In this document: piece by piece, positions 56,024 through 64,000 of the stretch
Position numbering within the stretch: position 1 is the stretch's first letter
Layout of the letters: every line of letters begins with the position of its first letter
Assembly: GCF_001434575.1 (NCBI RefSeq)
Contig: NZ_AZDA01000121.1
Location: 30,117 to 94,116 of the forward strand
Reading direction: 5' to 3'
DNA: 64,000 nucleotides
Origin: Loigolactobacillus bifermentans DSM 20003
Lineage (GTDB): Bacteria; Bacillota; Bacilli; Lactobacillales; Lactobacillaceae
The notes under the pieces: model-generated
The model's input: the letters and a program-made list of their open reading frames with translations, nothing else
What the model was told of the DNA's origin: nothing
The model's database searches: none
Position numbers and translations under genes: made by a program

Positions 56024-56911
56024 ATGAATATTAAGAAATGTTTAGATTATCAAAAGCAATTTTTTACCGATTTTGCGCAAGCCTGGCAAAAACGTTCTGA
56101 CTTAGACCTTTATCAAATGATTGATACAACTGCAAAATCCTTACGTTTAGAAGTTTCTGAAGTGCCAGCGTACATTTTAGCCTACGACAAAGAGGCGCAA
56201 AACGAATTAGAGGCTTACTTACAAAAGGGCCTGACGCACTGGTTGCGTCAAGATATTCCTTTCTTTGAAATTGATGCCCGCGGTGTGATCATGTTTGGTG
56301 ATTGGTACCATCGGCGTCAATTTGGACGGTTGGATGTTTGGAATCGGCAAATGATTCAAAACACACCAAATCAGCAACAAATTTTACCAGAACTTGAACG
56401 ATATGCGTCTGATAGCGAAACTTACCTTGAGGATCGCTTGCAACGCTTACACGACGAATTATTCACGGACGTAAAAGACTTAGAACATGATTTGGAACGG
56501 GCACAAACTGCCGCTGAAACGGCACAAACAGAAGTCCATAGCCGAATCAGCCGTGAACGCCCACAACCTCAAAACGGAACCGGACGGCTTAAGAGCCTGT
56601 TTGGCTTTGGGGACGAACCTGAAGAACAACCGGAACCAGTGGCCCCTGTTACACCGGCCCCTAGCAAGCCCGTTAACACCACTCAGATCATGGATTTGAA
56701 GAACCGTTTACGGACGGCTAAAAGTGACGCGGAAGTCGAATTTGACGATCAAAAACGGCAGATCGAAGTAGAAGTTGCTGTTATTCGTTATGAATATCAA
56801 GCCATCATGAACCATTACAGCTCCATTGAACAATTCGAAAACGCCTTGGCACACATTAGCGAAAGCTATTTAGCCGCACTAAGCGAAAAAGGAGCTGATC
56901 AAGATGCTTAA
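56024..56911 (+). CDS. Unknown coiled-coil protein, first of a two-gene unit
   Basis: The 295-residue soluble protein has a globular N-terminal part (1-120, with IPFFEIDARGVIMFGDWYHRR around 85-105), a coiled coil (about 130-180, LEHDLERAQTAAETAQTEV), a Pro/Glu linker (about 196-222) and a second coiled coil (225-285). AAAGAGGTG precedes the ATG. Its end overlaps the next gene by 8 nt, indicating coupled products. I do not recognise a family or catalytic motif. The tandem coils and linker suggest a scaffold or partner-binding protein. Confidence 0.75.
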   Translation: MNIKKCLDYQKQFFTDFAQAWQKRSDLDLYQMIDTTAKSLRLEVSEVPAYILAYDKEAQNELEAYLQKGLTHWLRQDIPFFEIDARGVIMFGDWYHRRQFGRLDVWNRQMIQNTPNQQQILPELERYASDSETYLEDRLQRLHDELFTDVKDLEHDLERAQTAAETAQTEVHSRISRERPQPQNGTGRLKSLFGFGDEPEEQPEPVAPVTPAPSKPVNTTQIMDLKNRLRTAKSDAEVEFDDQKRQIEVEVAVIRYEYQAIMNHYSSIEQFENALAHISESYLAALSEKGADQDA

Positions 56912-57941
56912 TTTCAAACAACCTGAATTACGTGACGTGATCGCGGCTCCTGCTAACATTGGCAAACTACGCCAGACGTTACGCCAACTGTACCAACGGC
57001 AACGGCAGTACAGTCTTGATCAGCAACAATGGCTGGAAAATGAAGCAGCTTTTAATGAATTAGAAGCCAGCTACACGCGGATCTTAGCGGATAAGATCTG
57101 GGAAGCCTTTGAAGCCGAAACGACCATTGAGAAAACGGACTTGTTCCAACACATTTGGATCAGCGTTACCGCGGTTAACGAGATCAGCATTAACTACGCC
57201 AGTACCGATGGTCAAACCAACCGGGTGTTATTGACAATCAATGATGCGTTGACCAAAACAGCCTACTTACAAGCCAAGCATTTACCGACTTTGAATCAAG
57301 ATCTAACTGATTATTTCTTAGGTGCAGAAGCCTTAACGCCACTGATCACCATGATCAAATTGCTGTACAAAGCCGGCTTGACTTTCCAAACACCGCAAGA
57401 AACCATTTTACAACCTGTAGACGACCTATCCTTCTTAGTGACATTTCCTGAACCAAAGACTTTTACCAAAGAAATCTTGGTTTCAGATAACGTACACGAA
57501 CCAGCGCGTTTTGATTTAGAGCTGGCGCCTTATGCGCTACAACATTTCGAAGTCACTGATGATGAAGATAACGACATTACCGATTTAGGCCACGTCACGG
57601 TTACCCCTGCTGGTGAATTAACTTGGCGCGCTTCTGCAAAAGACTTGCCAGATCTCTTAAACCATCAGCTGACCTTAACGGCCACTGCAGTGAACATCGA
57701 CGCCTTGCCTTGCTTAGAAGACTTGTTTGTCACTGCCTCTAATGAAGGTATTCTCATGCGGACTGGTGATAAATTAGGCCAGTATCAGCTTGTACTAACA
57801 GAAGATCAACAATTAGGCTTGCAAGTCAACGCCAATGATCTCACCTTGACCTTAAGCTATCCAGATTCTGAAACACATATTTATGAACTGGACCGGACTT
57901 ATCCATTCTTAATTAAATGGTTGGAACAAACCATTAAATAG
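56904..57941 (+). CDS. Unknown protein, second of a two-gene unit
   Basis: The 345-residue protein has no signal or membrane segment. The N-terminal third is helical with basic-Gln runs (LRQTLRQLYQRQRQY); the remainder alternates short strands, some with an Ig-like or beta-sandwich feel (VTVTPAGELTWRASAKDLP). The acidic content is high. The start overlaps the preceding gene, so the two proteins probably form a complex. No function can be assigned. The convergent Mga-type gene shares its terminator. Confidence 0.75.
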   Translation: MLNFKQPELRDVIAAPANIGKLRQTLRQLYQRQRQYSLDQQQWLENEAAFNELEASYTRILADKIWEAFEAETTIEKTDLFQHIWISVTAVNEISINYASTDGQTNRVLLTINDALTKTAYLQAKHLPTLNQDLTDYFLGAEALTPLITMIKLLYKAGLTFQTPQETILQPVDDLSFLVTFPEPKTFTKEILVSDNVHEPARFDLELAPYALQHFEVTDDEDNDITDLGHVTVTPAGELTWRASAKDLPDLLNHQLTLTATAVNIDALPCLEDLFVTASNEGILMRTGDKLGQYQLVLTEDQQLGLQVNANDLTLTLSYPDSETHIYELDRTYPFLIKWLEQTIK

Positions 57942-57945
57942 CGCA

Positions 57946-57983
57946 AAAAAAACGATTGGCCGTCAGGGTCAATCGTTTTTTTA
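57946..57983. terminator. Bidirectional terminator
   Basis: AAAAAACGATTG/CAATCGTTTTTTT hairpin between the two-gene unit and the convergent Mga-type gene. Confidence 0.8.
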
Positions 57984-57987
57984 GACA

Positions 57988-59484
57988 TTAAGCTTGATTT
58001 TTAGCTGTGTAAATCTGGCGAATACACTGGCGTAATGCGAAATACTGGCCATCGTTGGCATTTAGTGGCCAGTAGAAATTGCGTGCTGCTTCTGGTGCTG
58101 TTTTAAAACACATGGTGGCCTGGGTATCAAATGTGGTGATCACTAAGTCCGCCGGCAACTCTGTTTGATTAATTGGCAATAAGTCCACCAGGTTCAAGGT
58201 CCCTAAAAAGAGCCGTAACTCTCGAGTCGCCAAGCCGTCTTCCACTAACAGGCGAATGCGAACCAAGTCACTTGTTCTAAAGTACCGCGCATAAGGTAAC
58301 ATGAAATACAGTAAAAAGCGTTTGAGAAACCGTTCCTGTTGCGTGATCAGCGGCCAATCTTCCATTTGGTGGAGCTGATTTAAAAAGTCATCGATTAACT
58401 GACCAAGGCGCTTAGGTTCCGGCTTGATCAATGGTGCTGTAAAATCAACTAAGTCCGGACTAGCTTGCTGGATCACAACAATGCGCGCCGCCAAACGTAA
58501 CAAATTTGTTTTCAATGGGGCATCTGCCAAAAACTCAGCTCGGACATCATCGGGTAACCGTTGTGCAAAATAAGTCATCGTATAGTCCATAAAATGCCAA
58601 ATCGGATCTTGTCGTGCTTCAAAATAATGATACACAGTTTCGGATTGTTGAGTTTGTTGTAGCGCAAAGGACAGCCGGGTGGCACGCACAAAATAAATAA
58701 AGTGGCATTCTTCAGCCAAACGGTCTGGCGTCAGCGGTGTTTGCACCAGCTTCGCCAACGCCTGCTGAATCGGTTTAGCATCCGCAACTTTTTGGATCTG
58801 AAAATCATCATGCGACTCAATCAAATGCCCGGTTTGAATCCGTTGCACACAAATTCCCAGCATTAGTACTTCTTGGGCTTGGGCCACTTCCCCTTCAAGG
58901 GTGGGCTGATTAACAAATTCCTGAAAATCGATCATATCCTGATGGGCTACATTTTTAAACGGCCAGGATAACCCGTGAAAAATTAACCAGTAAAAGTAAA
59001 ATAACACCAACCGAATATTCCGTTCGCTACCCGTCAGGTCCAACCGAGAATAGGAAAACTTCAACCCAAACTGTCCCACGAACTTCTTCAAGGCCGTGGT
59101 TTTACGCAGTAAAGTCGACCGACTGACAAAGTAATCATCACAAAACTGGGTAATCGTCGGATGTGGCTGTTGTAACAAGTAATCTAAAAATTGAAACGCA
59201 ATCGACTGTTGTAATAAATAAACCCGATAGTGATCAATGGAAATTCGAAAGCCTTGGCGTTCTAACACGTCATGCCGGCCACGTTTCACGTTGCTTTCTG
59301 GATCTAATTCAGCCATATCCCGCAATAGCTCCTGGAAAATATTGTACGTTTGCTGGTAGGTCAAGTGTAACGCCCGACTCAGATCATTGATGGTAAAACT
59401 TTTTGAATTCCAACTTTTCAAATGGCGAAACATATCGAACTTTTGAATACTCGCCTTTTCCATTAAAATTTCTTCAAATGGCAT
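57988..59484 (-). CDS. Mga/AtxA-type transcriptional regulator
   Basis: The 498-residue regulator begins with HTH segments (FTINDLSRALHLTYQQTYNIFQ about residues 30-51, and an Mga-like HTH with YFVSRSTLLRKTTALKKF about 119-136). A long helical PRD-like middle and a C-terminal EIIB-like or variable domain follow. This is the size and order of Mga family virulence/surface regulators. Its targets are unknown; the nearest gene pair is convergent. Confidence 0.8.
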   Translation of the reverse strand: MPFEEILMEKASIQKFDMFRHLKSWNSKSFTINDLSRALHLTYQQTYNIFQELLRDMAELDPESNVKRGRHDVLERQGFRISIDHYRVYLLQQSIAFQFLDYLLQQPHPTITQFCDDYFVSRSTLLRKTTALKKFVGQFGLKFSYSRLDLTGSERNIRLVLFYFYWLIFHGLSWPFKNVAHQDMIDFQEFVNQPTLEGEVAQAQEVLMLGICVQRIQTGHLIESHDDFQIQKVADAKPIQQALAKLVQTPLTPDRLAEECHFIYFVRATRLSFALQQTQQSETVYHYFEARQDPIWHFMDYTMTYFAQRLPDDVRAEFLADAPLKTNLLRLAARIVVIQQASPDLVDFTAPLIKPEPKRLGQLIDDFLNQLHQMEDWPLITQQERFLKRFLLYFMLPYARYFRTSDLVRIRLLVEDGLATRELRLFLGTLNLVDLLPINQTELPADLVITTFDTQATMCFKTAPEAARNFYWPLNANDGQYFALRQCIRQIYTAKNQA

Positions 59485-59660
59485 CCCCTATACGCCCCAC
59501 ATATCCTAAAATGATGTTGCAACAGGACCGAGCCGTTGTGACAGTTCTTTGTCCAATAAGCCTTGTCTGGTGCACCAAGTACAGACGCAAGGCCTCATCC
59601 TTTTTAAATCATTTTATTTTCAGTTTAACAGGTTTTTCGATTGAAAACAAAACCAATTAA

Positions 59661-59704
59661 AAACGAGCAGTCAGCCGTTATAACACGACTGACGCTCGTT
59701 TTAA
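59661..59704 (-). terminator. Terminator of asnB
   Basis: AACGAGC-GTCAGTCGTG and CGGCTGAC-GCTCGTT arms followed by TTTTT on the minus strand. Confidence 0.75.
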
Positions 59705-59716
59705 AAATCAACGCTT

Positions 59717-61609
59717 TTATTGAAATTGATCTAAATTGATAAAGTAATCTTGATACCAGATCAAAAAGGTGTAGATGACCCAAATTTGACGCCGACCATC
59801 TTTGGTGCCGGCATGGGTTTGATCTAACAAGTCTAAAATTTGTTGTTGGTCGAAGAACTCTGTGACAAAATCTGCCGCAAAGGTCTCACGTACCATTTGA
59901 TAATACTTGTCTTCCGCTAACCATTGCTTGATTGGCACTGGGAAACCAAGCTTTGGCCGGTCAGCCCAGCTCTTTGGCAAGTGCTTTTCAGAGGCCTTCC
60001 GGAAAGCATACTTGGTGTCCTTGTTGTTTAACAAGTACTTTGATGGAATACTGTTGGCTAATTCCGCAACTTTCACATCTAAAAACGGTACCCGCAATTC
60101 CAAGCTATGGGCCATGGAGATCTTATCTGCCTTTTGCAAAATATCATGGGCCATAAAGTGATGGAGATCGATGTACTGCATTTGCTTCACTTCATCAGCG
60201 TTGGCAACCTTCTTAAAGTCTTGCTTATAGTTGCCGATCACGTCTAAATCATTTTGATAAGCCGTTGTAACCAAGGCATTGGCTTGCTGCGCCGTGAAGA
60301 TCGTTGGTTGTTCAAAGTTATAGATCAACGATTCGCCAACATAGTACTCGCTAGGATCTGCCAAAGTAGCGTACAAATGCACTTTCCCGTGAAAGTCTTT
60401 CATATGCCGAACTTTCCGGGCTAAGCGATAACGGGTTTGGCGGGGTAACTTTTTCAAACCGCCAGCAAACACTTTGATCACTTCATTGTGGGTGTGCATG
60501 CCGTAGTTCACATAACCGGCAAACATTTCATCGGCACCTTCACCTGATAAGACGACGGTAACGTCTTTCCGAGCCAACTTAGACAAGAACCACAACGGAA
60601 TCAAACTGGGATTGCCATCGGGTTCATCCATGTGATATTGCATCCGTGGGAACGTTTCAAAGGCTTCATCACCAGTGACTGTCGTTTGCTTGAATTCTAG
60701 CCCTAATTGATCAGCTAATTCTTTCGCCCGGCCTGCTTCGTTATAAGCTTCATCAAAGCCGACACTGAAAACCTTTTGGGGTTTCAGAACACTGGTCACA
60801 TAACTACTGTCGACCCCTTCTGACAAGAAACTGCCAACCGGAACATCCGCAATGTGATGCAATTTAACAGACTCTTCAACAGACTTGTTAATGGCTTCAA
60901 CGGTGTCTTCAAAGCTTAAGTTGTTTTGCTGATAAGTGGCATCCCAATATTGCTTAATGTCCACTTGACCATCTTTCCATAAGAAATAATGGCCTTCAGG
61001 AAATTTGAAAACGCCTTTGAAAAATGTTTCAGGTAAATCATTGTATTGGTTCATTAAGTAAGGCTTTAAGGCATCCTTATTCAATTGCTTTTTAAAGGCG
61101 GGATGCTTCATGAAAGTTTTCAATTCAGAGCCAAACATGAAAGTACCATCTGGCAAAGTGGTGTAATACAATGGCTTAATGCCGAAAAAGTCCCGCGCGC
61201 CGAATAATTCCCGTTTCACGGTATCCCAAATAAAGAAGGTAAACATGCCGCGAACCTTTTTCAAAACGTCGGCGCCCCAAGCTTCATACCCGTGCAATAA
61301 GTTTTCAGTGTCTGTGTCGGTTTTGAACACATAACCTAAAGCTTCTAATTCACGCCGAATTTCTTGGTAGTTATAAATTTCACCGTTAAACACAATTAAT
61401 TTCGTATTATCCGCATTATAAATCGGTTGTTTTCCATTGGTTAAGTCAATGATGGATAACCGTCGAAAGCCCAATGCCACATCATCATCTACATAAGTAC
61501 CTTTGTCATCCGGGCCACGGTGTTTAATGACTTCAACTTGTTTGTCGAGAATTGTTTGTTTAGCCGCTACATCTAAACCGCCGCCAACAAAACCAGTAAT
61601 TCCACACAT
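59717..61609 (-). CDS. asnB: Asparagine synthase, glutamine-hydrolysing
   Basis: The 630-residue two-domain enzyme makes asparagine from aspartate, glutamine and ATP. The ATG at 61609 after GGAGGACAG exposes Cys2 as the glutaminase nucleophile (MCGITGF). Glutaminase landmarks RGPDDKG, NGEIYNYQEIR and DTDTE follow. The synthetase P-loop reads LSEGVDSSY near 265 (usual LSGGxDSS, second Gly replaced by Glu), with LSGEGADEMFAGY near 357. Frame extends upstream to 61657 but lacks signals there. Promoter TGGTACAAT lies near 61685. It may also amidate D-Asp bridges in some lactobacilli; this is speculative here. Confidence 0.93.
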   Translation of the reverse strand: MCGITGFVGGGLDVAAKQTILDKQVEVIKHRGPDDKGTYVDDDVALGFRRLSIIDLTNGKQPIYNADNTKLIVFNGEIYNYQEIRRELEALGYVFKTDTDTENLLHGYEAWGADVLKKVRGMFTFFIWDTVKRELFGARDFFGIKPLYYTTLPDGTFMFGSELKTFMKHPAFKKQLNKDALKPYLMNQYNDLPETFFKGVFKFPEGHYFLWKDGQVDIKQYWDATYQQNNLSFEDTVEAINKSVEESVKLHHIADVPVGSFLSEGVDSSYVTSVLKPQKVFSVGFDEAYNEAGRAKELADQLGLEFKQTTVTGDEAFETFPRMQYHMDEPDGNPSLIPLWFLSKLARKDVTVVLSGEGADEMFAGYVNYGMHTHNEVIKVFAGGLKKLPRQTRYRLARKVRHMKDFHGKVHLYATLADPSEYYVGESLIYNFEQPTIFTAQQANALVTTAYQNDLDVIGNYKQDFKKVANADEVKQMQYIDLHHFMAHDILQKADKISMAHSLELRVPFLDVKVAELANSIPSKYLLNNKDTKYAFRKASEKHLPKSWADRPKLGFPVPIKQWLAEDKYYQMVRETFAADFVTEFFDQQQILDLLDQTHAGTKDGRRQIWVIYTFLIWYQDYFINLDQFQ

Positions 61610-61881
61610 ATTTTCTGTCCTCCATCTAAATCGAAACGGTGCACATATTGTCTGCACATCCTAAATTGACTTGATTTATTTTGCTATTGTACCACAAAGT
61701 AATTTTTATCCTTTCCTATCATACAGAAAACCCGCTAAATCCGCAATTCTTAACTGACCGCTTTACAGAAAATTAAGGTCAGTTAAGGTCTAAAAGACAC
61801 TCAGCATTGACATTCTGCCTGAAGCTGGGTTAAATAACAGTAGTACCGCAAATTCTGGTTCGCATTGCCATAAGAATGCAA

Positions 61882-61922
61882 CATTTTAATGAATCCGCTT
61901 TAACAACGGCTACATTAAAATG
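61882..61922 (+). promoter_or_regulatory. Inverted repeat over the cupin ribosome binding site region
   Basis: Perfect 10-base arms CATTTTAATG (61882-61891) and CATTAAAATG (61913-61922), 21-nt centre; the second arm runs into ATGAGGAGG. It is either a translation-controlling hairpin or an operator. Confidence 0.45.
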
Positions 61923-61934
61923 AGGAGGTTTTTC

Positions 61935-62234
61935 ATGGAATTTTTAACAGGTTCAACCGGTGAAATGGTGCATGAACATTTATATAGCGAAAAGGGCCAA
62001 CGCATCGGCCATCGCACACTGCCAGCAGGCTTCCAAACTGGCGAAGGTAAATTACACCCAGCTCCAGCCCATGGCGTGATCATTCCCATTAAAGGCCGCG
62101 TTCAATTTAACACCGAAGGGCATAGTGAAGAGATCTACCCTGGCCGTGCCGTGGTCATGGAAAAAGGCGAACCGCATAGCATGACTGCCATCACCGACTG
62201 CGAGATCATGGTCGTCTTAGATATCCTGCGCTAG
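61935..62234 (+). CDS. Small cupin-domain protein
   Basis: The 99-residue single-domain cupin has the first motif around GKLHPAPAHGVIIPIKGRV (metal His residues reduced) and the second motif around PGRAVVMEKGEPHSMTA (His kept). The ATG at 61935 follows AGGAGG; an in-frame ATG at 61920 lies inside that site. Small cupins bind metals or small ligands; function unknown. The next gene follows after 91 nt. Confidence 0.8.
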   Translation: MEFLTGSTGEMVHEHLYSEKGQRIGHRTLPAGFQTGEGKLHPAPAHGVIIPIKGRVQFNTEGHSEEIYPGRAVVMEKGEPHSMTAITDCEIMVVLDILR

Positions 62235-62325
62235 TCCGGTAAAATTTCCAACTTCCGACGGATTCCAGGAAAACCGCAAGCTGGTAAGCTAAGTTTAAAC
62301 TTGAAATGCAAAGAGGTGTCTCACC

Positions 62326-62853
62326 ATGTCAACCTTTTTTAAAAATCTACAAAGTCGCAGTTTAACCCAAATCTTACTCACCTTCGTGATTGGATTGGCT
62401 TTACTGCTCTGGCCGCATACGATTTTACAGTTTATCACCTACGTGATCGCGGCTTACCTGCTGTTCCTAAGCTTGCGGAACCTGACGCTGGCCTGGCAGC
62501 GCCGGCGCAATACCGTTGGTCGTGATCCGCAGATGACCTTAGGTTGGATCTTACTGGTTTTAGCACTGTTGGTGTTAGTGTTTACCCCCGCCTTGCTCAG
62601 TATGATTCCAATTGTCCTCGGCTTGCTCATTTTAGTCACTGGGGTCGGTGCCTTTATGAACGCTCGGCGCCCACGGGAATTCGTCAACAAAAGTCACGCG
62701 CCACAATACGTTTACAGCATTTTGATTATGGTCCTGGGCTTATTCCTATTGTTAAACCCATTCCATAGCGTGCTCATTGGCTTACGCCTGTGCGGTGTAG
62801 CCATGATCGTTATTGCTGGTCGGGATGTTTGGGAAGGGTATTTACAGCGTTAA
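62326..62853 (+). CDS. HdeD/DUF308-family membrane protein
   Basis: The 175-residue protein has six hydrophobic segments in the paired-helix HdeD pattern (LLWPHTILQFITYVIAAYLL near 22-41). HdeD members are linked to acid resistance in enterobacteria; role here unknown. AAAGAGGTG precedes the ATG. Confidence 0.8.
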   Translation: MSTFFKNLQSRSLTQILLTFVIGLALLLWPHTILQFITYVIAAYLLFLSLRNLTLAWQRRRNTVGRDPQMTLGWILLVLALLVLVFTPALLSMIPIVLGLLILVTGVGAFMNARRPREFVNKSHAPQYVYSILIMVLGLFLLLNPFHSVLIGLRLCGVAMIVIAGRDVWEGYLQR

Positions 62854-62899
62854 AAAAGAGCTTCTTCATACACGTTGCTGTGTTGAAGAAGCTCTTTTT
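62852..62899. terminator. Bidirectional terminator
   Basis: AAAAAGAGCTTCTTCA and TTGAAGAAGCTCTTTTT arms between the convergent HdeD-type and EamA genes. Confidence 0.85.
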
Positions 62900-63821
62900 A
62901 ATGCCACAATCGGCGTAAGTAATGACTCACATCCACCGTTAACAAGGCCACGGCTAAAATAATCAACGCCCCACCGAACAGGTCATAGCGGGTCAACGGC
63001 ACTCTTAGCAGTAAAATTGAAAAGACGGTGGCTGACAAGGGCTCAAACGCATCCAGCAAACTGGCCGTGGTAGGCTTAATGTATTGAAAACTCATGTTAA
63101 ACAACACCAAGGCAAACACTGTGCCGACTAAAATAATGGCACCAATCAGTAACAAGGCTTGCCAAGGCATGTGTCGCGGACGTAACCAAGCCGAATGATA
63201 AGTGTTCATGGCAAGGCCAGCTACCAGCAAGCCCCAACCAGTGGTATTTAACGGCCCAAATTCAGGCATAATGTCCCGCGGAATCAGGGCAATCGTCGCC
63301 GCGCCAACCGCGGATAGTAGCCCCCAGAACAATACCAAGGGCGAAACCGCAATCGCGCCAAAATGACCATTGGTCACCAATAAGAAGGTCCCCATAAATG
63401 CCACAATAATGCCGATGACTTCCGAACGTTGCGGCAATTGCCGCAACCGCACCACATTATACAACACAATCACAAAGGGACACAGATATTGTAAAATGGT
63501 GGCAATCGACGCATTACCTGCCTGAACGGCTAAAAAATAAAAAAACTGAACCGGGATCAGGCCAAAGAGCCCATAAGCAATCACTTGTAAGGCACTGTGA
63601 CGCTGGTGCCAAATGGCAAATGGTTTTTGTTTGCGTAAGCCACTGAGCACCAGCATGATTGCCCCGGCACTGATCATGCGAATTTGGGTCAACCACAATG
63701 GGTCAAACTGCGGGTAATATTTAAATAGTGTACTGGCAGCAACCCCAGAAAGGCCTCAAGCCGTTGCTGCAATGCTGGCTAATAAAACACCTAGCCAAGT
63801 TCGTGTTGGTTGTGTTGTCAT
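62898..63821 (-). pseudogene. EamA/DMT transporter interrupted by an in-frame TGA
   Basis: From ATG 63821 the frame reads 21 codons, ends at TGA (63758-63756), then continues in the same frame to 62898 with ten-helix DMT/EamA sequence. The stop falls where relatives carry Trp (ATAWGLSGV pattern), so a single TGG-to-TGA change explains it. A possible restart is TTG at 63698, which would lack the first helix. Both EamA repeats are otherwise intact, so the lesion is recent, or a sequencing error. Confidence 0.8.
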
Positions 63822-64000
63822 GCTGTAACCCCTTGTATCCTTTAATTTACTTGTTGTTTCCTAGTTTAAGCATCTGATTTAGTCTAACGCAAAACCGCTG
63901 CACCATAAAGTAACATTCGAACCAAACAAAAATGACTGTTCATTTTGAAGTGCAATAGAAAAGTTAGACAATTTAGATTTTGAATTAAGCAATCATGGCT
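63822..64000. other. Right-edge intergenic stretch
   Basis: No gene or clear element is visible apart from the GGGGTTACAG context just upstream of the EamA start codon. Confidence 0.5.

Noticed and set aside
61610..61930. T-box leader for asnB suggested by GTACCGC near 61840
   Set aside because: The motif is on the wrong strand, lacks the GGTGGTACCGCG core and has no terminator/antiterminator pair.

Overview
The window looks like a chromosomal segment from a low-to-moderate GC lactic acid bacterium of the family Lactobacillaceae; genus is not resolved. Supporting traits: AGGAGG ribosome binding sites with many TTG/GTG starts, a murE + D-aspartate ligase + aspartate racemase cluster (L-Lys/D-Asp peptidoglycan cross-bridge), D-2-hydroxyacid dehydrogenase, H2O-forming NADH oxidase, a KxYKxGKxW-type surface protein, MucBP repeats and a T-box leader. 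No tRNA, rRNA, CRISPR array or intact insertion sequence was seen.

Layout. 1-7.4 kb is accessory: a two-gene surface operon whose promoter spacer holds nine G, a flavodoxin with a hairpin leader, two tandem lipoprotein paralogues, an AlbA/Schlafen-type regulator, a mazE-like antitoxin with a broken mazF, and two ~330-bp repeats (3.7 and 6.7 kb) organised like convergent type I toxin-antitoxin loci. 7.4-18.4 kb is mostly core metabolism and envelope: gpmA, a MalY/PatB aminotransferase, an AI-2E family exporter, a diverged pyrimidine-nucleoside phosphorylase, cfa, and the D-Asp cross-bridge operon. 18.7-25.9 kb is a LysR-controlled operon (TIM-barrel isomerase/dehydratase, SDR, two shikimate/quinate dehydrogenase homologues, two MFS carriers) best read as a quinate/shikimate-type uptake and conversion module; a type I aroD lies at 27.2 kb. 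25.9-33.0 kb holds a c-di-GMP-type signalling and exopolysaccharide module: a GGDEF cyclase, a degenerate EAL protein, a PgaC/IcaA-like glycosyltransferase, a PgaD-like partner and a DUF6056-MucBP fusion.

33.3-48.8 kb: an Ala/Ser-repeat LysM cell-wall protein, a glutamine-type ABC importer with an attenuator-like leader, D-LDH, glpK with a cre-like site over its -35, a secreted nuclease with a LexA-like box at its promoter, PAP2 and TVP38 membrane proteins, a MocR regulator divergent from azlCD, a BCCT carrier without a canonical start codon, and an acetyltransferase. 49-64 kb: a nudix hydrolase and T-box-controlled NhaC carrier, NADH oxidase with a duplicated leader, licD and a Wzx-type flippase, a two-gene system of unknown function facing an Mga-type regulator, asnB, a cupin, an HdeD-type membrane protein, and an EamA/DMT transporter interrupted by an in-frame TGA.

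Function names rest on motif recognition only; no database search was run.
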